A stretch of DNA of 64,000 bases from assembly GCA_002356435.2 (NCBI GenBank), contig AP018040.2:1-64000 (forward strand), read 5' to 3'. A program made the position numbers and the translations under genes. Shown in pieces: positions 44,959 through 54,777 of the stretch (position 1 is the first letter of the stretch; every line of letters starts with the position of its first letter). Origin of the DNA: Petrimonas sp. IBARAKI. GTDB lineage: Bacteria; Bacteroidota; Bacteroidia; Bacteroidales; Dysgonomonadaceae. The notes below the pieces were generated by a model. That model saw nothing but the letters and a program-made list of their open reading frames with translations. It ran no database searches and had not been told where the DNA came from.

Positions 44959-45975
44959 TTGAAAAGAGTCTCTTTAAAAGATATTGCCAGAGAGTTAGGG
45001 GTTTCTACCGCAACCGTTTCTCTTGTTTTGAATGGTAAAAACATGTCAGGCCGTGTAAGCAGTGAGATGTCGCAAAAAATATTGGATAAGGCTTCGGAAT
45101 TGAATTATATTCCCAACACGTTAGCCAAGGGATTAAAAGTAGGCAAGTCACGAACCATCGGTTTGATCATTGCTGATATTTCCAACCTTTTTTTTGGTGC
45201 GTTGGCCTTACATATACAAATTTATGCCGAGCAAAGAGGGTATAGTGTGATTATAGGAAATACCAATGAGCAGTTGAATGAAATGGAGAATTTAATGAAA
45301 TTTCTGTATGCCCGGCAAGTGGAAGGACTAATTATTACGCCCACTGAAAATAGTCAGTATCTTTTGAAAAGATTAATAAGCAATAAGATTCCGTTTGTGT
45401 TGGTTGACAGGAGCTTTCCAGAATTGCCGGTTAATTCGGTGTTGATCAATAATTACGAGATATCTTATCGATCTACCGGGCAGCTTATAAAGAAAGGGTG
45501 TAAACGAATTGGTCTGATTACTTATAAACAAGATCATTACCATATAAATGAACGAAAGCGCGGTAGTGTGGATGCTATGAAACATGCGGGTATTTACGAT
45601 CCTGAAATGGTAGAAGAAGTCCGGTACGATTTTTTAAAAAATGACATCAAAAGGGCTATATGTAATTTAATATCAAAGAAAGAAAAAACAGATGGTTTGT
45701 TTTTTACAACCAATTCAATTTCCATAAATGGAGTAAAAGAGTTGATCAGAAACAATATCAATATCCAAAAAGACATTCAAATCATGTGCTTTGACGAAAA
45801 TGACGCTTTTTATATTTTACCCTACGCTGTACCTTTTATTAAACAACCCATCAAAGAGATGGCAAAAAATGCGGTAGAATTATTAATCGATCAAATTGAA
45901 ATGAAAAGTGAAGGAACTAAAAATGTCGTTGTAGGGGCAGAGTTAGTATTAAACGAAAACATGATGTACCTGTAA
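44959..45975 (+). CDS. LacI-family transcriptional regulator of the adjacent sugar locus
   Basis: A 338-residue repressor-type regulator. The start is a TTG at 44959, needed because the helix-turn-helix begins at once (VSLKDIARELGVSTATVSLVLNGK, about 4-27). The hinge helix region is YIPNTLAKGLKVGKSRTIG. The sugar-binding periplasmic-binding-like domain follows (about 62-335, with LIIADISNLFFGALALHI, RQVEGLIITPTE and FVLVDRSF, IKQPIKEMAKNAVELLI). It precedes fucI and the PUL on the same strand, with two palindromic operators between, so it is the likely sugar-responsive switch. The effector (D-arabinose, an arabinan fragment or a sugar phosphate) is inferred. Confidence 0.93.
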   Translation: MKRVSLKDIARELGVSTATVSLVLNGKNMSGRVSSEMSQKILDKASELNYIPNTLAKGLKVGKSRTIGLIIADISNLFFGALALHIQIYAEQRGYSVIIGNTNEQLNEMENLMKFLYARQVEGLIITPTENSQYLLKRLISNKIPFVLVDRSFPELPVNSVLINNYEISYRSTGQLIKKGCKRIGLITYKQDHYHINERKRGSVDAMKHAGIYDPEMVEEVRYDFLKNDIKRAICNLISKKEKTDGLFFTTNSISINGVKELIRNNINIQKDIQIMCFDENDAFYILPYAVPFIKQPIKEMAKNAVELLIDQIEMKSEGTKNVVVGAELVLNENMMYL

Positions 45976-46003
45976 GCAATTATACTCTTATTTTTTTATT
46001 AAG

Positions 46004-46015
46004 TTAAACGTTTAA
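46004..46015. promoter_or_regulatory. LacI-type operator O2 upstream of fucI
   Basis: Perfect palindrome TTAAACGTTTAA. With its flank TTAAG it gives TTAAGTTAAACGTTTAAT, identical to O3. Confidence 0.75.
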
Positions 46016-46067
46016 TCCTATTGGTTTTTATTTGATGAGTAAAATACTTACCCTTTTTTCCATTAAG

Positions 46068-46079
46068 TTAAACGTTTAA
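46068..46079. promoter_or_regulatory. LacI-type operator O3 directly before fucI
   Basis: Perfect palindrome TTAAACGTTTAA, 64 bp after O2 and 25 bp before the fucI start. The 18-bp identical context and the spacing of about six helical turns suit cooperative binding or a repression loop. Confidence 0.75.
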
Positions 46080-46104
46080 TTAAAATTCTAAAAGTTTTTT
46101 ATAT

Positions 46105-47880
46105 ATGAAACAAAATTATCCTAAAATTGGCATTCGCCCGATAATTGACGGAAGACGCGGGGGAATACGTGAATCGTTGGAAGAAACGACCATGAATCTG
46201 GCAAAAAGTGCTGCCGAATTATATTCCGGAACATTGAAATACCCTGATGGATCGCCTGTGAAGTGCGTCATTGCGGATACAACGATCGGCGGAGTAAAGG
46301 AAGCGGCTTTGTGTGCCGAAAAATTTAAAAAAGAAGGGGTCGGTTTGACTTTATCCGTGACGCCTTGCTGGTGCTACGGATCTGAAACCATTGACATGGA
46401 TCCTCTTATGCCAAAAGCAGTTTGGGGATTCAACGGCACGGAACGCCCTGGCGCGGTTTATTTATCAGCAGCGCTTGCTGTTCATAACCAGAAAGGGCTG
46501 CCTGCTTTTGGAATTTACGGCAAAAACGTTCAGGATGTTGGCGACGGGGCAATCCCCGATGATGTAAAAGAGAAACTTCTCCGGTTTGCCCGTGCCGGGT
46601 TGGCGGTTGCCATTATGCGTGGAAAATCATACCTGGCTATTGGTTCGGTATCAATGGGAATTGGTGGATCCATGGTAAATCCCGATTTTTTGCAGGATTA
46701 TTTAGGCATGCGTACTGAACAGGTGGATGCCAGTGAAGTCCTTCGTCGTATCCAACTTGAAATTTACGATAAAGAAGAATTTGAGAAAGCGTTGGCCTGG
46801 ACAAAAGAAAACTGTATGTCGCGTGAAGGCGAAGATTTCAATCCGGAACACCTTAAACACAGCAGGGAACAGAAAGACAAAGACTGGGAATTTGTTGTAA
46901 AGATGACATTGGTCATGCGTGATTTAATGATTGGAAATTCCAAACTCGATGAAATGGGATTCGGAGAAGAAGCGCTCGGGCATAATGCCATTGCAGGAGG
47001 CTTCCAGGGACAACGGCAATGGACTGATTTCTTGCCGGACGGCGATTTTTCGGAAGCTATCCTAAACTCTTCTTTCGACTGGAACGGAAAACGCGAAGCG
47101 TTCACATTTGCTACCGAGGACGATCATTTAAACGGAATCAGTATGCTTTTCAATCATTTGCTAACCAACACTTCGCAAATGTTTGCCGACGTACGCACCT
47201 ATTGGAGTCCCGAGGCCATTGAGCGAGTTAGCGGCTGGAAGCCCGATGGATTGTTGAAAGACGGGGCTATCCACCTGATCAACTCGGGCTCCTGTACGTT
47301 GGATGGAACCGGGCAACAATCGGATAAGGATGGAAATCCCGTAATGAAGCCTTTTTGGGAGATTACCGATGAAGAAGTCTCTAAAATGCTTGAAGCCACC
47401 ACCTGGCATCCTGCATCGTTGGAATATATGCGTGGAGGCGGATTTTCCTCTCAATTTCTGACCAAACCGGGGATGCCGGTCACCATGTGCCGGTTGAATT
47501 TGATAAAAGGGCTGGGTCCGGTATTGCAGATTGCCGAAGGTTGGACAGCTACTTTTCCCGCTCATGTGTTCGACATTATCAATAAAAGAACGGACAAAAC
47601 CTGGCCCTCTACTTTTTTTGTTCCTAGAATTACCGGAAAAGGGCGATTCACAGATGTTTATTCGGTAATGAATTATTGGGGAGCCAATCACGGGGCTATC
47701 AGCTACGGACATATTGGGGCCGATTTGATTACGTTGGCTTCGGCAATTTCCATTCCCGTGAATATGCACAATGTAGATGATGAAAAGATTTTCCGGCCCG
47801 ATGCCTGGTCGGCATTCGGATCTGACAACGAAGGTGCGGATTACCGTGCATGCGCCGTTTACGGGCCATTGTACAGATAG
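46105..47880 (+). CDS. fucI: L-fucose/D-arabinose isomerase
   Basis: A 591-residue FucI-type aldose-ketose isomerase, a manganese-dependent cytoplasmic hexamer. Marks: [112 protein letters not shown], and the C-terminal [18 protein letters not shown]. Length equals the family. FucI enzymes also convert D-arabinose to D-ribulose. No fucosidase, fuculokinase or fuculose aldolase is nearby, whereas D-arabinan-type hydrolases follow directly, so D-arabinose is the likelier substrate here. Controlled by operators O2 and O3. Confidence 0.94.
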   Translation: MKQNYPKIGIRPIIDGRRGGIRESLEETTMNLAKSAAELYSGTLKYPDGSPVKCVIADTTIGGVKEAALCAEKFKKEGVGLTLSVTPCWCYGSETIDMDPLMPKAVWGFNGTERPGAVYLSAALAVHNQKGLPAFGIYGKNVQDVGDGAIPDDVKEKLLRFARAGLAVAIMRGKSYLAIGSVSMGIGGSMVNPDFLQDYLGMRTEQVDASEVLRRIQLEIYDKEEFEKALAWTKENCMSREGEDFNPEHLKHSREQKDKDWEFVVKMTLVMRDLMIGNSKLDEMGFGEEALGHNAIAGGFQGQRQWTDFLPDGDFSEAILNSSFDWNGKREAFTFATEDDHLNGISMLFNHLLTNTSQMFADVRTYWSPEAIERVSGWKPDGLLKDGAIHLINSGSCTLDGTGQQSDKDGNPVMKPFWEITDEEVSKMLEATTWHPASLEYMRGGGFSSQFLTKPGMPVTMCRLNLIKGLGPVLQIAEGWTATFPAHVFDIINKRTDKTWPSTFFVPRITGKGRFTDVYSVMNYWGANHGAISYGHIGADLITLASAISIPVNMHNVDDEKIFRPDAWSAFGSDNEGADYRACAVYGPLYR

Positions 47881-47934
47881 GTTGGAGGTTCTTCTGTATG
47901 GCGAAAAGTAGTCTGATTCTTATAAACTAAATAG

Positions 47935-49143
47935 ATGGATGAAATGAAAAAAAATGATTTTAAAATGCTGAAATTAAGCACTCTTATTCTGGGAATTGTA
48001 CTTTCGCTCCCCCTCTTTTCCCAGACAGAGTCCGTGGGGGAAATGTTTGAGCTGGCAAAATTGAAATCGGGGGTAAAAAACAGGAGGATATCCAGTACCG
48101 ATCCTACAGGAGGAAATCGCGACCACCTGGAACCTTTCCGTCCCGGTGAAAAAAGGACGATTGCGGAAATTAAAGGTGTTGGTGTGATCAATCACATCTG
48201 GGTCACCATTGCTCCACCACCGGGTGAATTAAGCAGAAATGATATTATTATCAGGATGTATTGGGACGGGAACGACTATCCCTCCGTGGAATCTCCTATC
48301 GGGCCGTTCTTTGGCCAGGGGTGGGATGAACGCTATAATTATGCTTCTCTTCCTTTATCAGCTGGACCTGAAAACGGGACCGGCATGAGCAGTTATTTCG
48401 CAATGCCCTTCGGGAAAGGTGCAAGAATTGAGATAGAAAATCAGACCGGCAAAACGATAAATGCCTTTTATTTCTATGTCGACTATCTGGAAATGACTAA
48501 ATTACCCGAAGGAACGGGACGTTTTCACGCCTGGTACAATCACAGCCTTACTGAAGCATTACCCGAAGGAGAGACAGAATGGTCGCTAACGGGACCGCAG
48601 CAACCCAACAAGAAGGGAGATAGAAATTATTGCTTTATCGATACAAAAGGGAAAGGGCATTTTGTAGGGATTAACTATTATGTTCACTCCCCTACCCCTA
48701 TGTGGTACGGTGAAGGTGATGATATGTGGTTTATCGACGGAGAAAAAACACCTTCACTGATCGGTACCGGAACCGAAGATTTTTTCAACACTTCCTGGTG
48801 CCCAAAAGAACCATTCTCCCATCCTTATTTCGGTTATCCAAGGGTAAACAACGATATAGGCTGGTTGGGAAGAACCCATGTATACCGGTTCTTTATCAAC
48901 GATCCCATCTTTTTTGAAACTGCGGTAAAGGGAACCATTGAGACCGGACATAACAATAACCTGACTCTTGATCTGGCTACTGTGGCTTACTGGTATCAGG
49001 AAAGTGCGGTGATGCTTCCACCTGCACCCACCCAGGAAATGAGAAAGCCGAAACCGTTTATCAATCATATGGATATGCACCGTTGGAGAGATGCATGGCG
49101 GAAAGCAAAAGGGAATGATCCTCAGTTGTGGGGGAATGAGTGA
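47935..49143 (+). CDS. GH172 (DUF2961) exo-D-arabinofuranosidase-like protein, first copy
   Basis: About 402 residues; the start may instead be the ATG at 47944 (MKKNDFKMLKLSTL...), which begins nearer the signal peptide (LILGIVLSLPLFSQ). DUF2961 family marks: AEIKGVGVINHIWVTIAPP, IIIRMYWDGNDYPSVESPIGPFFGQGW, YFAMPFGKGARIEIENQTG, WYGEGDDMWFIDGE, SLIGTGTEDFFNTSW (conserved acidic core) and HVYRFFINDPIFFETAVKGTIETGHNN. GH172 members include alpha-D-arabinofuranosidases and difructose-dianhydride hydrolases. Likely periplasmic or surface exo-enzyme releasing D-arabinose. Located 54 bp after fucI and 41 bp before susC, in one transcription unit. Confidence 0.88.
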   Translation: MDEMKKNDFKMLKLSTLILGIVLSLPLFSQTESVGEMFELAKLKSGVKNRRISSTDPTGGNRDHLEPFRPGEKRTIAEIKGVGVINHIWVTIAPPPGELSRNDIIIRMYWDGNDYPSVESPIGPFFGQGWDERYNYASLPLSAGPENGTGMSSYFAMPFGKGARIEIENQTGKTINAFYFYVDYLEMTKLPEGTGRFHAWYNHSLTEALPEGETEWSLTGPQQPNKKGDRNYCFIDTKGKGHFVGINYYVHSPTPMWYGEGDDMWFIDGEKTPSLIGTGTEDFFNTSWCPKEPFSHPYFGYPRVNNDIGWLGRTHVYRFFINDPIFFETAVKGTIETGHNNNLTLDLATVAYWYQESAVMLPPAPTQEMRKPKPFINHMDMHRWRDAWRKAKGNDPQLWGNE

Positions 49144-49184
49144 TCATCATAGAGAGAATAAAATTAAAAATAAAATAATATCAT

Positions 49185-52100
49185 ATGAAAAATTTTATCA
49201 ACAAACTCGTTTTGGCTTGTTTGTTTCTGGGAATCAATGTATATACCTTCGCAATCCAAATGCCTGACGAAATAAAACAGGCAAAAACCATCCGGGGAAT
49301 CGTTACAGAGCAAGGTACAAATGAACCTTTACCGGGAACAAGTGTGTATGTAAAAGGTACTACTATCGGTACTACTTCCGATGTAGACGGTAAATATCAG
49401 TTAAATGTCCCTTCGGAAGAGTCGATACTGGTTTTCTCTTTTATAGGAAAGAAAACAGTGGAACACCCTGTGAGAGGAATGACCGTAATTGATATAGTTA
49501 TGGAAGATGATGCAACCATGCTTGAAGAAGTGGTTTACACAGGTTATATGACACAACGAAAAGCCGATCTTACCGGATCCGTCTCCATAGCAACCAGCAG
49601 TGATATCATTAAAAATCCTTCGGCCAACGCTATGAAGGCGTTACAGGGAAAACTTTCCGGAGTCCATATCACCACAAACGGGGGGAATCCAGCCGAAGGA
49701 GTAACCATTCAAGTGAGGGGGCTTTCTTCTCTTTCTGGTGGTGTAAAGCCGTTGATTGTGCTGGACGGGATGCCCACGGAAAATCTTAACCTCAGGGATA
49801 TCAATTCCGGGGACATAGAATCAATTCAGGTATTGAAAGACGCTGCTTCAGCGAGTATATACGGTGCGCGTGCATCGGGTGGCGTCATCCTTATCCAGAC
49901 TAAAAAAGGAAAAGAAGGCGCTATATCCGTTGAGTATAACGGAAGTGTTTCATTCAGTTCTGTTGTTAACAAACCCACGTTAATGAATGCGGAAGAGTAT
50001 GGAATAGCGGCTTTCAGGGCACAGGCATATGATGAGAAAGTGTATGGTGTATCTATGTCGTTGCCTAATACCTATGATTTTACCTGGCACAGAAACGACA
50101 ACGGATTGGCAGTTCTTGATGGGGTGAAACCTGCAGAATGGCTTAATCCGGAAAAAACAGCCAGGGGTTCGGATACCAACTGGATGGATGAAATTTACCG
50201 TACCGCCATGATGACAAACCACCAGGTAACTGTATCCCAGGGGACAGACCGGTCCAAAAGTTTGTTTTCACTGGGTTATTACAATAACGAGGGTACGCAA
50301 ATTCATACCTTTTTCAGACAATATTCGGTGCGTGCCAATAATGAATATGCACTGTTGAACAACCGGCTGAAAATTGGTGAAAATATCGCATTGAGCTACC
50401 TGCAGTACAGGGATGCGAATGAGACCCGTTGGGCGATGATCAATCCTCCTGCAGGTCCCGTTTACGACATTAATGGTAACTGGGCGGGAGCTCCCGGTTT
50501 TGATGACTTTACCAATCCGGTACGTGTATTGACAATGAATAAGGATAATATTAACAATTACGTGAAGATAATCGGGAATGTTTTCCTGGACCTCGATATA
50601 TGGAAAGGGATCTCGGCACGTACTCAGTTTGGAGTAGATTACGGAAACGCTTATAGCAGAGTGGTAGATGGTATTTGGTCTGAAACAGGAGGAAGGAACA
50701 GCGACGGGGAGAATTACGTAGGGAGTTACCAGTCCCATCCGTTGAGTTATGTCTGGACCAATACGCTTTCCTATAATCTGACTACAGGAAGGCATTCGCT
50801 TGATGCAGTAGCCGGTACTGAGTTTACCCGTTTTGTACAGGAAGGATTTTCGGCCAGAAGAGAGGGAATATACTTGGAAGACAGGGATTTTGCACACATT
50901 GGGGTGACTACCGGTACAAAATATTCCCTGGGTAGTTCTGCAGATGAATTTACCTATTTCTCGCTCTTTGGTAAAATGAATTATGCCTATGACTCGAAAT
51001 ATCTACTCTCGTTCACTTTACGACGTGACGGCTCATCACTTTTCGGTTCGAACAACCGATATGCTACTTTTCCTGCGGTATCGGCCGGGTGGAGGATTAA
51101 TAACGAACCCTTTATGGCTGATATCGAAGTTGTGTCTGACTTAAAACTTCGTGCAAGCTGGGGTGCTAACGGAAGTGTACAAGGTTTACCCCGCGGATAT
51201 ACCTCCACTCCTTTCACAACCGATTATTTTGGTACATCTTACCCGATAGAAGGTAACGAAAGTGGCCCCCTCTGGTCAGGTTACAGAAGAACCTGGTTGG
51301 GAAACCCTAATCTTAAATGGGAAACGACAAAACAAACCGACGTTGCTGTGGATTTTGGTTTTATGAATCAACGTTTATTTGGCTCATTAAGCTATTATTT
51401 TAAAAAAACAAACGATGTACTGGTACAGGTCCCCTACATTGCCGCAATGGGTGAAGGAGGAGAACCATGGATCAATGGGGCTAATATGAATAATCAGGGT
51501 GTTGAGTTTGAAGTCACTTACAGAAATAACCCTACTGCTGATTTTCAATATGCTATAACGGCTAATATCGGCTCTTACAGGACAAAGCTGGTCGAACTTC
51601 CAGAAAATGTGATTAACCGCTATCCGGGAGATGGTATGCGTGATTTTGTAATTGGCAGAACGCCTAATATCCTTTATGGGATGGTGGCGGACGGAATATT
51701 CAAAACGCAGGAAGAAGTGGATAACCATGCCGAGCAGACCGGAAAAGCTATCGGGAGAATTCGTTATAAAGACCTGGACGGCAACGGAGTTATTGATGAG
51801 TTGTATGACAGGACTTTTATCGGGATTACCGATCCGGATTTTTTCGGAGGGATTACCTTTGACCTCGGGTACAAAAATTTCGATATGAATATCTTTTTCC
51901 AGGGAGTGTATGGTAATAAGGTAAATAATATCTGGAAACAGGAAAGTGATCTGTGGAATATTTCTGTTCCTGCAGGAAAGAATCACGAAAAAAGAATCCT
52001 GAATGCCTGGTATTTTGATAATGCCGATTCCGATATCCCGGCTGTATCCAATTCAAATCCTAACAGTGAACAACGGTTTTCTTCCTATTTTGTGGAAGAC

Positions 52101-52328
52101 GGATCCTACCTGAAGCTGAGGAATATAGAATTGGGATACACTTTCCCCAAAAAACTTACAGAAGCAATGATGATGCAGCACCTTAGGATTTACGCTTCGG
52201 CGCGCAATGTGCTTACGCTTAAGAAAGGATGGGGAAGCGACAAGTATACCAGTTTTGATCCGGAAATGCCCGGGTACGGATATTTGACACCGCTTACGAT
52301 GGCTTTTGGAGTTAATGTAACATTCTAA
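49185..52328 (+). CDS. SusC-like TonB-dependent glycan transporter
   Basis: A 1047-residue outer-membrane transporter without an STN domain, so not of the anti-sigma signalling type. Order: signal peptide (1-23), carboxypeptidase-like domain (about 35-115, IRGIVTEQGTNEPLPGTSVYV), TonB box/plug (about 118-245, EEVVYTGYMTQRKADLTGSV, ALQGKLSGVHITTNGGNPAEG, IESIQVLKDAASASIYGARASGG), barrel with the calcium-like loop DLDGNGVIDELYDRTFIG and terminal strand MAFGVNVTF. Pairs with the SusD gene 12 bp downstream to import oligosaccharides. Confidence 0.94.
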   Translation: MKNFINKLVLACLFLGINVYTFAIQMPDEIKQAKTIRGIVTEQGTNEPLPGTSVYVKGTTIGTTSDVDGKYQLNVPSEESILVFSFIGKKTVEHPVRGMTVIDIVMEDDATMLEEVVYTGYMTQRKADLTGSVSIATSSDIIKNPSANAMKALQGKLSGVHITTNGGNPAEGVTIQVRGLSSLSGGVKPLIVLDGMPTENLNLRDINSGDIESIQVLKDAASASIYGARASGGVILIQTKKGKEGAISVEYNGSVSFSSVVNKPTLMNAEEYGIAAFRAQAYDEKVYGVSMSLPNTYDFTWHRNDNGLAVLDGVKPAEWLNPEKTARGSDTNWMDEIYRTAMMTNHQVTVSQGTDRSKSLFSLGYYNNEGTQIHTFFRQYSVRANNEYALLNNRLKIGENIALSYLQYRDANETRWAMINPPAGPVYDINGNWAGAPGFDDFTNPVRVLTMNKDNINNYVKIIGNVFLDLDIWKGISARTQFGVDYGNAYSRVVDGIWSETGGRNSDGENYVGSYQSHPLSYVWTNTLSYNLTTGRHSLDAVAGTEFTRFVQEGFSARREGIYLEDRDFAHIGVTTGTKYSLGSSADEFTYFSLFGKMNYAYDSKYLLSFTLRRDGSSLFGSNNRYATFPAVSAGWRINNEPFMADIEVVSDLKLRASWGANGSVQGLPRGYTSTPFTTDYFGTSYPIEGNESGPLWSGYRRTWLGNPNLKWETTKQTDVAVDFGFMNQRLFGSLSYYFKKTNDVLVQVPYIAAMGEGGEPWINGANMNNQGVEFEVTYRNNPTADFQYAITANIGSYRTKLVELPENVINRYPGDGMRDFVIGRTPNILYGMVADGIFKTQEEVDNHAEQTGKAIGRIRYKDLDGNGVIDELYDRTFIGITDPDFFGGITFDLGYKNFDMNIFFQGVYGNKVNNIWKQESDLWNISVPAGKNHEKRILNAWYFDNADSDIPAVSNSNPNSEQRFSSYFVEDGSYLKLRNIELGYTFPKKLTEAMMMQHLRIYASARNVLTLKKGWGSDKYTSFDPEMPGYGYLTPLTMAFGVNVTF

Positions 52329-52339
52329 ATTTATAGATT

Positions 52340-54148
52340 ATGAAACAATTAAAATATATCTTTTTACTCATCGCTTTCCTCATTACGGCAAACAATTGCT
52401 CCGATCTTTTGGAAGTGAATCCTAAACAAGTGTTGGATGAAGGCTTACTAAATTCTCCCGAAGACATGGAAGGTTTTGTAACGGCAACTTACGCAAGGAT
52501 TACCGACATACCTTCCTGGGATTCGCCTTTTTCACTCTGGTGGTCCGGATCCATGCGTTCCGACGACTCCTATAAAGGAGGAGGCGGCGTTTGGGACGGA
52601 GGTGATGGATGGGGTTTCATGGAAACCTTTGTGAACCTGACAGCAAATGGCTGGCCGATAGATTATCCGTGGTATGTTTCTTATCAGATTATTCAGCGCA
52701 GCAACACCGCAATACAGAAACTGAACAATATCGCCGAGGAAGATTATCCGTTGAAAAGCGTAAGAATAGGAGAAATGAAGTTTATCAGGGCTTTCGTACA
52801 TTTCAGGTTAAAACAGTTTTTCAAGTATATGCCGTATATCGACGAAAATGTGGTAGGTAGTTCGGGTGAATTTGAAGCAATTCCTAACAAAGACGCCAAG
52901 TTTCCGAATGATCAGTATCTTTGGGAGCGGATTCTTAGTGATTTTAAAGATGCGGAAAATGCTTTGCCGGCTACACAACCTGAAAAAGGCAGGGTAGATA
53001 AAAATGCTGCAACGGCTATGATTGCCAGAACATTAATGTTTATGGCATACGAACAAGACGACAGGCATCAGGTAATCAATATAAACAAAGACAGGCTTAC
53101 GGAAGCGTTGGTTTACCTGAATAAGATTACCGATCAGGAAGGTGAAAAAGTGGGTCTTTGTGGAAATTTCGGAGAAAACTTTATCCATACTTCCGACAAC
53201 AATACGAAGGAATCAATCTGGGAGATTCAATATTCCATTGATGATGGCAGTTCTACCGGAGGAAAAATAAACCGGGGGGAAGGGTTGAATCACCCCTGGA
53301 ACTGGGGCGGATTTCAATGTTGCGGATTCCACCACATAAGCTACAATATGGGCAATGCCTTTAAAACAGGACCTGACGGATTACCTTTGTTTGATGATTA
53401 CAATAAAGACAGTTACGGAGATTATATCAAGAATACGGATGGAAGTGATAACATTGCCCTTGTGGAAGCTGGAAATCCGGAATATTTCGGAAAATATAGT
53501 TGGGATCCTCGTTTTAGCCATACTGCAGGTGTCCCCGGACATCCGTGGAAATACGATCCGGGCTTGATTTTTGAGAGCAGGGGGATAAGGAATGGAGCCG
53601 AATACGGTTGGCTGAAATCAGTAAAAGAATTGCCTCACCCCGGTTGTGATTGTCTTTTGTATGATGGATGGCAGTTCAATTCTATGAACAAGCGGATGAT
53701 TCGTTACGATGAGGTCTTGCTCTGGAAAGCCGAAGTACTTATTCAGTTGGACAGGTGGAACGAAGCGTTAGCACCCATCAACAAAGTTCGTGAACGAGCT
53801 GCTAATAGTGCCGATTGGTTAATCAAAGCAGACGGAACATCGGTAATGAACTATCATGTTGAGATTTACAAGCCGGGTGAGAATTGTGTCTGGGATAAAG
53901 ATTTTGCCTGGAAAGCAATGCAGTGGGAAAACCGCTTGGAAATGGCCGGTGAAGGACGTCGTTTCTTCGATTTGCAGCGTTGGGGAAATCTGGAAGAGAT
54001 TATGAACAACTATTTTACCGTGGAGAAAACCCGGTTCTCATGGATGGCAAACGCCCGGTTTACTGCCGGACGTGATGAATTTTTCCCTATCCCGCAAAAT
54101 CAGATGAAGTGGGCTAAAGGTAACTATACACAAAACCCCGGATACTAA
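52340..54148 (+). CDS. SusD-like glycan-binding lipoprotein
   Basis: A 602-residue SusD/RagB-family lipoprotein with lipobox TANNC (Cys20). Family blocks: IGEMKFIRAFVHFRLKQFFKYMPYID, AATAMIARTLMFMAYEQ, MIRYDEVLLWKAEVLIQLDRWNEALAPINKVRERA, MQWENRLEMAGEGRRFFDLQRWG and EFFPIPQNQMKWA. A Trp/Gly-rich insertion (HPWNWGGFQCCGFHH, about 316-330) and CDCLLYDGW contain paired Cys residues that may shape the binding surface. Extracellular lid of the SusC transporter. Confidence 0.93.
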   Translation: MKQLKYIFLLIAFLITANNCSDLLEVNPKQVLDEGLLNSPEDMEGFVTATYARITDIPSWDSPFSLWWSGSMRSDDSYKGGGGVWDGGDGWGFMETFVNLTANGWPIDYPWYVSYQIIQRSNTAIQKLNNIAEEDYPLKSVRIGEMKFIRAFVHFRLKQFFKYMPYIDENVVGSSGEFEAIPNKDAKFPNDQYLWERILSDFKDAENALPATQPEKGRVDKNAATAMIARTLMFMAYEQDDRHQVININKDRLTEALVYLNKITDQEGEKVGLCGNFGENFIHTSDNNTKESIWEIQYSIDDGSSTGGKINRGEGLNHPWNWGGFQCCGFHHISYNMGNAFKTGPDGLPLFDDYNKDSYGDYIKNTDGSDNIALVEAGNPEYFGKYSWDPRFSHTAGVPGHPWKYDPGLIFESRGIRNGAEYGWLKSVKELPHPGCDCLLYDGWQFNSMNKRMIRYDEVLLWKAEVLIQLDRWNEALAPINKVRERAANSADWLIKADGTSVMNYHVEIYKPGENCVWDKDFAWKAMQWENRLEMAGEGRRFFDLQRWGNLEEIMNNYFTVEKTRFSWMANARFTAGRDEFFPIPQNQMKWAKGNYTQNPGY

Positions 54149-54173
54149 TCCTCCGGGTAAGAACCTATGTTAT

Positions 54174-54215
54174 GGTTGTAGAACAAGCGCGATAATAGGT
54201 GAGTTCTGTACAACC
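54174..54215 (+). other. Intercistronic hairpin after susD
   Basis: GGTTGTAGAAC pairs with GTTCTGTACAACC (two-base bulge) across a ~18-base loop between the susD stop and the next lipoprotein. No long T-run follows, so an RNA-stability or partial attenuator element is likelier than a terminator. Confidence 0.4.
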
Positions 54216-54243
54216 TTAGTGTAAAATAGTAAAACAATATCGT

Positions 54244-54654
54244 ATGAAAAAAATAGAAAAATTAATTATTGCAGCACTTACCTTGATCCTGTTTACCGGG
54301 TGCTACGATAGAGACATTATCGACAGGAAAGATTTCAATCATTCTTTGTCCAAAGTGGAAAATTTATCATACACTCAACAGGGGAATGTGATTACGCTGT
54401 CGTGGCAGATACCGGACAATATTCCTGAAGATTTCAGAAGGCCTTTGGAGACAAGTATTCAGGTGGTTGAAAATGGCATCTACAGGCAAAAAGTTTCCGT
54501 ATTCAATGAAGTTAAGTCAGCAAATATTACAATAAATCCGGATAAAGAGTACAGGTTTATAGTTAAATTGCTGGGCTTTCTGACTGCCGAAGCAAGAGAG
54601 GAAGGGTTTACGGACAGGGTTTTTTCAGAAGGAGCTGTAATTGAAATTAAATGA
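54244..54654 (+). CDS. Small surface lipoprotein, FN3-like (possible glycan-binding accessory)
   Basis: A 136-residue lipoprotein with lipobox LFTGC (Cys20). The mature part has a single Ig/fibronectin-III-like domain: LSKVENLSYTQQGNVITLSWQIP, TSIQVVENGIYRQKVSVF and NITINPDKEYRFIVKLLG. Similar short lipoproteins (DUF4945-like) follow SusD in several Bacteroidetes loci. Position third behind SusCD suggests a surface glycan-binding or scaffold role, though it is very small for one. Confidence 0.6.
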   Translation: MKKIEKLIIAALTLILFTGCYDRDIIDRKDFNHSLSKVENLSYTQQGNVITLSWQIPDNIPEDFRRPLETSIQVVENGIYRQKVSVFNEVKSANITINPDKEYRFIVKLLGFLTAEAREEGFTDRVFSEGAVIEIK

Positions 54655-54681
54655 TGATCGGTAAGTTGTAATTTATTCGAT

Positions 54682-54739
54682 AAGGGTGTACCACGGACAG
54701 GTGCATACCGTTAATGATGCTTCCTGGCGGTACACCCTT
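54682..54739 (+). other. Long intercistronic stem-loop before the GH183 gene
   Basis: AAGGGTGTACC pairs perfectly with GGTACACCCTT across a 36-base loop, followed by TTTAAT. It may reduce read-through from the binding-protein genes into the enzyme genes or protect the upstream mRNA. Not strong enough to call a full terminator. Confidence 0.45.
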
Positions 54740-54777
54740 TTAATCCTTGTTTGCTGAAAATTGTGCGTAGAATTTAG

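Noticed and set aside
46105..47880. L-fucose catabolism as the role of fucI
   Set aside because: No fucosidase, fuculokinase, fuculose-phosphate aldolase or fucose permease in the window, while D-arabinan-type hydrolases follow in the same unit. Not excluded at genome level.
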